From Diphasiastrum complanatum (lineage: Eukaryota; Streptophyta; Lycopodiopsida; Lycopodiales; Lycopodiaceae), in assembly GCA_029204225.1 (NCBI GenBank), contig CM055114.1, positions 17,198,982 through 17,262,981 of the forward strand: DNA of 64,000 bases. The letters are read 5' to 3'. The translations under genes were made by a program, and so were the position numbers. Below the pieces are notes generated by a model. The model saw only the letters and a program-made list of their open reading frames with translations, searched no databases and had not been told where the DNA came from. Shown here one piece after another: positions 57,983-64,000 of this stretch (its first letter is position 1; every line of letters begins with the position of its first letter).

Positions 57983-58745
57983 GTTTGAGGACAGAGTTGA
58001 ATCGCACTACAAGACAAATAGGTGGAATTACTTTCGGTGATTTATCATATACTTTCTCAAAGTTAGTGACTTGGGCACTATCACTCTTGATTCATGTTGT
58101 GGCCTGAGTGTGGGGTTCAGATAACCTAAGGAAAATATGCTCGTTTTAGAGAAATCGAGCTTGTGCCATCACCTGAACCAATAAAGTCATGCACTGAGGC
58201 ACATCAGTCTAACACTATCTATGTAAATTGTATGTGCTCAACCATCATTCTGGCCATTGCTATGTACTATGTAGGTCAGCACTGAAGGTCATCAGATCAG
58301 AGTTGTCTTGGGGTTTTAGTCTTATATCATCTTTAGCATGCTAGGAATACTAGCCAGCCATTATTCATAATAAGGTTCTCAGTCAGGGCTTAATGATGTA
58401 AAATCCAACTATGGGCCTCGCGATGGAGCTTGAATGATAAAGGCAGCCTCAGACAAAATGTTATTCATAAATACCACACAATCATGTAACCATTATGCAA
58501 ATGGTTTCAATATTTAGTGTTGAAATCTTATTTCTGAGCTAGATAATTGGTAGGAGTGCTGCAAGCAATAAGTACTGTGGTTAGAGATATGTTCTAGTCA
58601 GCTAATTATTCTAACTGTCTGTGGATATCTTCAAGAACATTCCTGCTTTTGCGAGATAGGAGCACAGCTTTACAGTGGTTTTGTATCTTAAGCTTTGAAA
58701 TAGCCATTTCTTATCTTTCAGAGACATTTTCTGTGCATTCAAGAA

Positions 58746-59137
58746 CACACATTCAAGATGCAGTACCTTTTTTATTTCGCTCTTGCGACATCCTTATCTT
58801 TATGCACAGTAAATCTCATGTGATGCTAGTTCGATACAAGCGATGTAGTTCAATACAAGCAAACTGATGGATATCTTGAATATTTAAGATCGTCTTCCGA
58901 GCATTTTTGGGTGGTGTTTATTATAAACAATAAATTCATTGAGTACACACATTCAACTTTTTTTATTTTGCTCTTGTGACATCCTTATCTTTATGCACAG
59001 TAAATCTCATGTATGCTAGTTCGATATGGATATCTTGTGAATCTCATATATGAATTTATGGATATCTTGATTATCTAACATCATCTTCCGAGCATCTTTG
59101 GGTGATGTTTATTATACACAATAAATTCATTGACTAC
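58746..59137. repeat. Two-copy tandem duplication, unit about 199 bp
   Basis: ACACACATTCAA begins at 58746 and 58945. Both copies contain CATCCTTATCTTTATGCACA, TATGGATATCTTGA-like text, CGAGCAT.TTTGGGTG and AATAAATTCATTGA. The second copy has several small deletions. The copies differ at many positions, so the duplication is old. Confidence 0.75.
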
Positions 59138-61839
59138 AATGTTCATTTCCTACTCTGAACAACATTGATTGTAGTCTCTTCTGTCCATGCTTATATTTAT
59201 ACTACTTCAATTATATCATGGTAACTGATCCAAAGTGAATGTAATAGGCATATTTCCTCGAGACCATTTTTGTATGTGAATGAGGGTACTCAATGATATG
59301 ATATCTTGGATCAAAAGCTTCTGTATTTACAGTCCTTTTCACTGTATTACCACTTTGGAAAGTGGTCCCATCATATAGACAAGCCCTGCACTTTGGAGTT
59401 ATTGATAATGCTTTCACTCTTTCTAGTTTGCTCTAAAATTTCAAATTGTATATGCCAGCTTCAAAATACTCCTTTCCCACTAATCATTTTGTATAATTAT
59501 TTTCTGGAGCTGGCAATGGCCCTTCAACTAGACAAATTTCACAAAAGGATTAGTTTCATTGTATCATATACTGCAAAATGACGGTGCCTAGACAAACCAT
59601 TTCAGTTTGTTCTTTGGATGATCTAGCAGAAAGTGGAAAGTGAAATTCAGCATGTGTAGATCTGGTAGTGTATCAAGCAGTTGGATTGGAAAAATTGAAA
59701 ACCAGGTCTCTCACATGAGATTTTTTTTTTTTCTATTTGTATCTATATCTCATGGCATCATATGAAACATTTGGTGATGGTAAAAAAATGTCATTGGCGA
59801 GTGAATTCTTTTAGCTTGGAATGGTTGAGAACTTAATTTTAAAAGGCAAACAAGTGACTTGAGCTTTAGAGATTCTTGAGATGTCGAATTGATGGTTTAT
59901 ATGGTTCAATTTTCAGATGAGCATTATTTGGATTATCGAGAATCAAACATATAGGTATTCCTGGAAATGACCATATTAGTATTGTGGTTGCCAACATTTT
60001 CTTGGTCCTTGGACCCCATTCTTTTACTTGATATATTTGAGCCATGATTTTGCATTTGGATCTATTCACATTATAACCATTTGAGACTGGGCAGTTGTTC
60101 ATAGGGGATCTTCAAACTTGGGTGCTGACCTAGAATTTATATGGGACCCATGAACTTATAAAATATAACCTCCATGATAACATTTTAGATGGTTGATTGT
60201 TCATGACAACATTTTGGGAGGTTGATTGTTTAGTAAGTAGATTTTTAGCATGAGTAGCTTATGATTAGTCTAGCTTGGCCTTAGCATGCATTCACTTATG
60301 ATTAGCATATTTCTAACATTTGCATTAGTTTGCTATTGACAATAAGTGCTCCTCAACTTATGCTTTGTACATTTTTATGTTAATCTCCTTATATTTTTGT
60401 AGTTTGTGGATTTCTATATATTTTATGATGTTAATCTAATAATTCGATATCAAAGCACCTTTTATGACATTAAGTGTTATTACCTTGGTTAGGAACTAAC
60501 TTGAGGTGATGACCTATTTGTATGAAGCGGAACGCTGGTCTGGAGCTATTAATAGTTTAGTGACACTTGTTGGTATGTGCGTGTCATTGGTCTAGGTGGG
60601 ACTGCTTTTTGGATACATATGCTATTTATACGACTAGGACTCACAGGCCTATTCTGGATTTTTTTGCTGAGATGAGATGCCATGGGAGATATTCCAAGGC
60701 AAACCTTTGAATACGTTCATCTTCTTTAAAAGCCTCACGTGCCTGTAAAAAATCAATGCAAAACTTTCAAAATCAACTCGACTGATTAGAGAGCATGGCA
60801 AAACTATGACAACATTGTCAATGAAGAACAAAAGCCAAGACGTTATTTTTTCTGAAGTTTAACGATACTCAAATCAACACAGATAATCATATGCATCTGC
60901 TTTCTCATCAGTCATTTCCCCAAGGCTCAAGCAAAAGTTTGCAAGCCTGATTGTATGTCCATATGACTTTCTCTGAGCAGTTTATAATTGTGCAGCGACA
61001 AATTTGTGGTCCATTGCATAAAAACAACTGATAAGAGGAGTCAAGGCATCAAACAGGACAACATGGAGAGGATATTGCAGATAAATTAAGCAAAAGGTCA
61101 GTTGCATAAAAAGCTCATTTGGTAGTAGGTTTGTGAAGCCATCTTCATGTAGACAGAGCAGAAATTCAGGTGCAACATAGTGTCTTCGAGAAGAATTATA
61201 ATTTTTAGTAGATTCAGAACATAGCTGAAATAGCACTTGAAATCTTAGATCAACAGTACAGTTTTATGAGGCTGGCCATGATTTAAAGAGTCAAGATAGC
61301 TTTACAACAAACAACCAGACAAATAGTGCATCATCCAGGTGGTAAAATTGACGGAAAAGTTAAGAGGGTCTCGAAGTGGCCCAAGTTTCTGAAGTGCTAA
61401 AGATTCATTGGTGCAGAACAACCTGCAAGCTAAGACCCATAACCTACCTAATTGCAAGGGTCTTGTGTGCAATCACAAATACCACTGAAAGGCAGGAAGA
61501 TTGCTAGCAAAATCTCCACCTAGTCATTAGCTCGATGATTGGCAAAATCAGAACCTTCAGTACTCGAAGAGGTCATTTTCGGTATAAGATCTGTCAGAAC
61601 ATGCAAAAAATATTGATTTTTGGTTAAAAACATGGTTTTTTGATAAAAATTTCACGTCTTTGATTGATAGAAGCAATCTCAAGGCTGTAAACTTTGCATA
61701 CACCTTCTATGAGGTAGTTTGAAGCTTTCTTGTGCGCTGTAGACAGAGATAATAGGCTATAGAAGTCAGAGAGGAGGAGATAGATATTACTAATCAGATA
61801 AAAACTTATCTTAGGATGGGGCACATCCAACCCACCTAG

Positions 61840-61985
61840 GAAGTTGCCATGGGGTGCTCCTATTTTTGGAAGGGGAAGAAGGATGGAGGCTTCTAGATTT
61901 GTGTCGATTATAAGGAGTTGAAACTAACAGTTAGAAATATATATCCATTGCCTAGGATGGACGACCTTGTGGATCGTTTAGTCTT
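61840..61985 (+). pseudogene. Gypsy RT fragment
   Basis: The plus-strand translation reads KKDGGF, a stop, ICVDYKELKLTVRNIYPLPR, then MDDLVDRLV. This is the gypsy RT block with VDYR.LN..T..N.YPLPR. No other element parts are recognisable around it. Confidence 0.7.
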
Positions 61986-63499
61986 GTCAATACCAATTTT
62001 AAGTGCTACTTTTTGGACTCTTGTTTTAGAATCATTTATCCTCATTTGGTATACATTTCATTTTTCGATTTAATAATTAAAAACAAATTACATCTATTTT
62101 TAGAAGATTTTTGCTTGCTTTCCGTATGTATTGTTGTCTTCCATTCTTTCCATATAATTTGATAGATCCCAGGTATTTGGTTCACTTTGTGTGTTTTTGT
62201 CTATTGTTTTAAAAAAAATTAGAGGAGAAGATCGAGTGTTTTTACATACTTTTTAGTTCAGACCCTCATCACCAGTAGAGGTCACTAGAAAGACTATTCC
62301 CCAATACATAATGTAAGGATAACACCCCAACTTTTGTGTGAAAGTAGTACATGAATCAAAATGTCTTTGGTGTCATTAAACATGAAACTTGGTATTTACT
62401 TCCTGTCAGGCTCAAAAGCAAAACTACTGACAAACTTTAACAATTAGCAAATCTTCGTCATAGTTCCGTTCTAAAAATTCAGTGAGCAGTACACAACATA
62501 ATTATTGAAATGCTGTCATAAAGACTGGTATTGGGCCATGAAAACATCACAAATGTAGGTGATGCACAAGTAGCCACAGCAGGAGGATCAATAGTGTGGG
62601 CCCATAAGGTCTTGAAACTGCGCTCTCAAATTCTAGAGATAACCTCTGATATAGAAGTGCTGCGTGGAAGGGAATAAACAGCAAAGGGTTATCACAACAC
62701 TCATAGCAAGCTAAGAGAGCTACATTTCTCAAAGCTAAGAAGAACTATAGTCTATTCTGCATGCCTGACTTCTGCCCCTTGTTCATCTATGTTCATCCTT
62801 ACACGTGACTTGTTTGTTAATTTGAGCTAAGTAAGCTAATTGGTGCTAACTTCCTACGATCATGCACAGACTAATTCCTTGATTCAGGTAAATTATCTAC
62901 CTGTCGCACACTATTGTTAACGTACCTACTAGCAACCACTCACTCACTGGAATAAGAGACAAGCTTAATCTGGTGCTGACTTATGTTATGCAACCAACTA
63001 TTATAAAAATTCCAACAGTTCGGTTGTTTCCAAAATTCAAATTACCACTCAATGTATATCAAGCTATTGTTAGTAACAGCACAGAAGTTTATAGATGATC
63101 TGATTATCCATGAGAAAGAATCACTTCATGCACTAACATTTCATGATCTTGAAAGCCTGTTAAGGATATCTCTTCTGCTCTGTCCAGATCGATTTATAGA
63201 ATGATATAAGGAATTTTCTCATTCAATTAGGTATTGTCCCACACTATAGATTGAAGGCCTCAACAAAAGAAAACTCTTAGCATGATCATGCAGGGAGCAT
63301 TCCTTCATTGTGCCAAAGTATAAGCTTAGCTTGTTTATCTTTTAACTTCATGAAATACTGCAACTGCCAAATCTTGTAGTTGGAGTATCGTATGCTTTAT
63401 TGGGCATTGCAACCCTCTAAGAATACTTCTAAGTAAATATGACCGGATCACAGGAAGTTGGTTTTCAGCCATGCACAAAAAGTTCTTCCTCTATTGCAG

Positions 63500-63568
63500 T
63501 TCATCTTCAATTTTGAGGAGCTGATTGAACATTGCAAAGTGGCGTGGCTCAAGATTTACGATATTAAG
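63500..63568 (+). CDS. CFAP99: CFAP99-like cilium protein, further exon
   Basis: 23 codons, FIFNFEELIEHCKVAWLKIY then DIK, between the acceptor CTATTGCAG and the donor AAG/GTTTTG. Both ends are in phase 0. The family pattern FxFN..xL......W.KxYD fits the position after the FR.VV segment. The 198-bp intron that follows ends in CTGCAG. Confidence 0.55.
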
Positions 63569-63766
63569 GTTTTGAAGATTTTTGTTATTTCTCACTGAGA
63601 GATAGTCTTTTGTAGGATGCATTTTTTATCAAATCTTCCACCATGATGAAACTGTTTCTTTTCCCTTAGATATCCAGGTTATAGAATACATATTGAAGAA
63701 AACATATGAATGTTTTTATATAGGAAATAGCTTCATTTCTTATTGTGGCATGCTGTTGAACTGCAG
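63569..63766 (+). other. 198-bp GT-AG intron
   Basis: GTTTTGAAG to GAACTGCAG between two phase-0 exons. AT-rich, and the best defined intron of the gene. Confidence 0.5.
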
Positions 63767-63835
63767 TATATTGAAGATTTGATCTGTCAGGTCTTTAAAT
63801 GGCTTCCTGATGCTACAGAACTCATGAAAAGGTTT
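63767..63835 (+). CDS. CFAP99: CFAP99-like cilium protein, last exon in window
   Basis: 23 codons, YIEDLICQVFKWLPDATELM then KRF, ending at the good donor TTT/GTAAGG. It follows DIK of the previous exon in phase 0, giving a KIYDIKYIEDLI junction. The LxxWLPxAxxL pattern matches the family. The gene continues beyond the window, so only about 190 residues of its N-terminal part are seen here. Confidence 0.55.
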
Positions 63836-64000
63836 GTAAGGCTGTCTAAGTATTATCTTTAATCATGTTGACATAAATAAAGTGGTGCAGAGATGTAACC
63901 ACATTCATTAAGTGTAAAATCTATTCTCTGAAGTTTTGTATTTTATAAGCAAAAGTTTTCTTCTCAGCTTAGAAGAGAGGATCTATGGAAAGCATAAAAG
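63836..64000 (+). other. Start of next intron
   Basis: AT-rich sequence after the GTAAGG donor. No exon recognised before the end of the window. Confidence 0.35.

Larger units (their letters stand above)
57983..63499 (+). other. Second intron, about 5.5 kb
   Basis: It contains a 199-bp tandem duplication and one gypsy RT scrap. It may hide a short exon. The frame at 58720-58800 after an acceptor-like CTTTCAG is open but matches the family pattern poorly. Confidence 0.35.

Noticed and set aside
58720-58800. Possible extra exon after CTTTCAG
   Set aside because: It is open in phase 2 but matches the family poorly. Its phase-2 exit cannot join the phase-0 exon at 63500, and it lies in a duplicated segment.

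Overview
This is a stretch of plant nuclear genome: AT-rich, without prokaryotic gene organisation, and dominated by nested and decayed LTR retrotransposons. The one host gene I can support is spread over short exons and resembles CFAP99, a motile-cilium protein. If that is right, the plant makes flagellated sperm (bryophyte, lycophyte, fern, cycad or Ginkgo). The sequence does not let me go further than that.

Layout. 0.5-4.4 kb holds a decayed Ty1/copia element on the minus strand. 5.2-35.6 kb is a three-level nest of one Ty3/gypsy family of Athila/Tat type, with LTRs of about 1.25 kb and a primer binding site matching tRNA-Asp. Element A (minus) occupies 32.6-35.6 kb and 5.2-10.6 kb. It is split by element B (plus, 10615-32564, flanked by GAGTT duplications). 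B's 3' LTR is in turn split by element C (minus, 21997-32058). Each copy has gag, protease, RT, RNase H and integrase. After an AT-rich spacer packed with TTCnnGAA motifs, each also has a large same-strand third ORF of unknown function. All three are defective through stops, frameshifts and deletions. 35.6-40.1 kb is intergenic and carries a 126-bp triplicate tandem repeat.

40.2-63.8 kb is the cilium-type gene on the plus strand. Its first recognised intron (40411-57787, GC-AG, 17.4 kb) is filled with transposons: a deleted gypsy (F, minus), split by a deleted copia element (Copia-2, plus), whose 3' LTR is itself split by a young chromodomain gypsy element (E, 46343-52567). E has LTRs differing at one base of 358, a perfect GGATG target duplication and an intact 1258-residue pol frame. 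The same intron holds a solo LTR with leader, a copia RT scrap and a GC-rich fold-back. The rest of the window is intron with a 199-bp tandem duplication and one gypsy RT scrap, then two further short exons near 63.5-63.8 kb.

Most worth following up are the conserved third ORF with its heat-shock-element-like upstream array, the head-on LTR inverted repeat at 21.2-23.3 kb that could yield hairpin RNA, and the cilium gene with its transposon-filled GC-AG intron.
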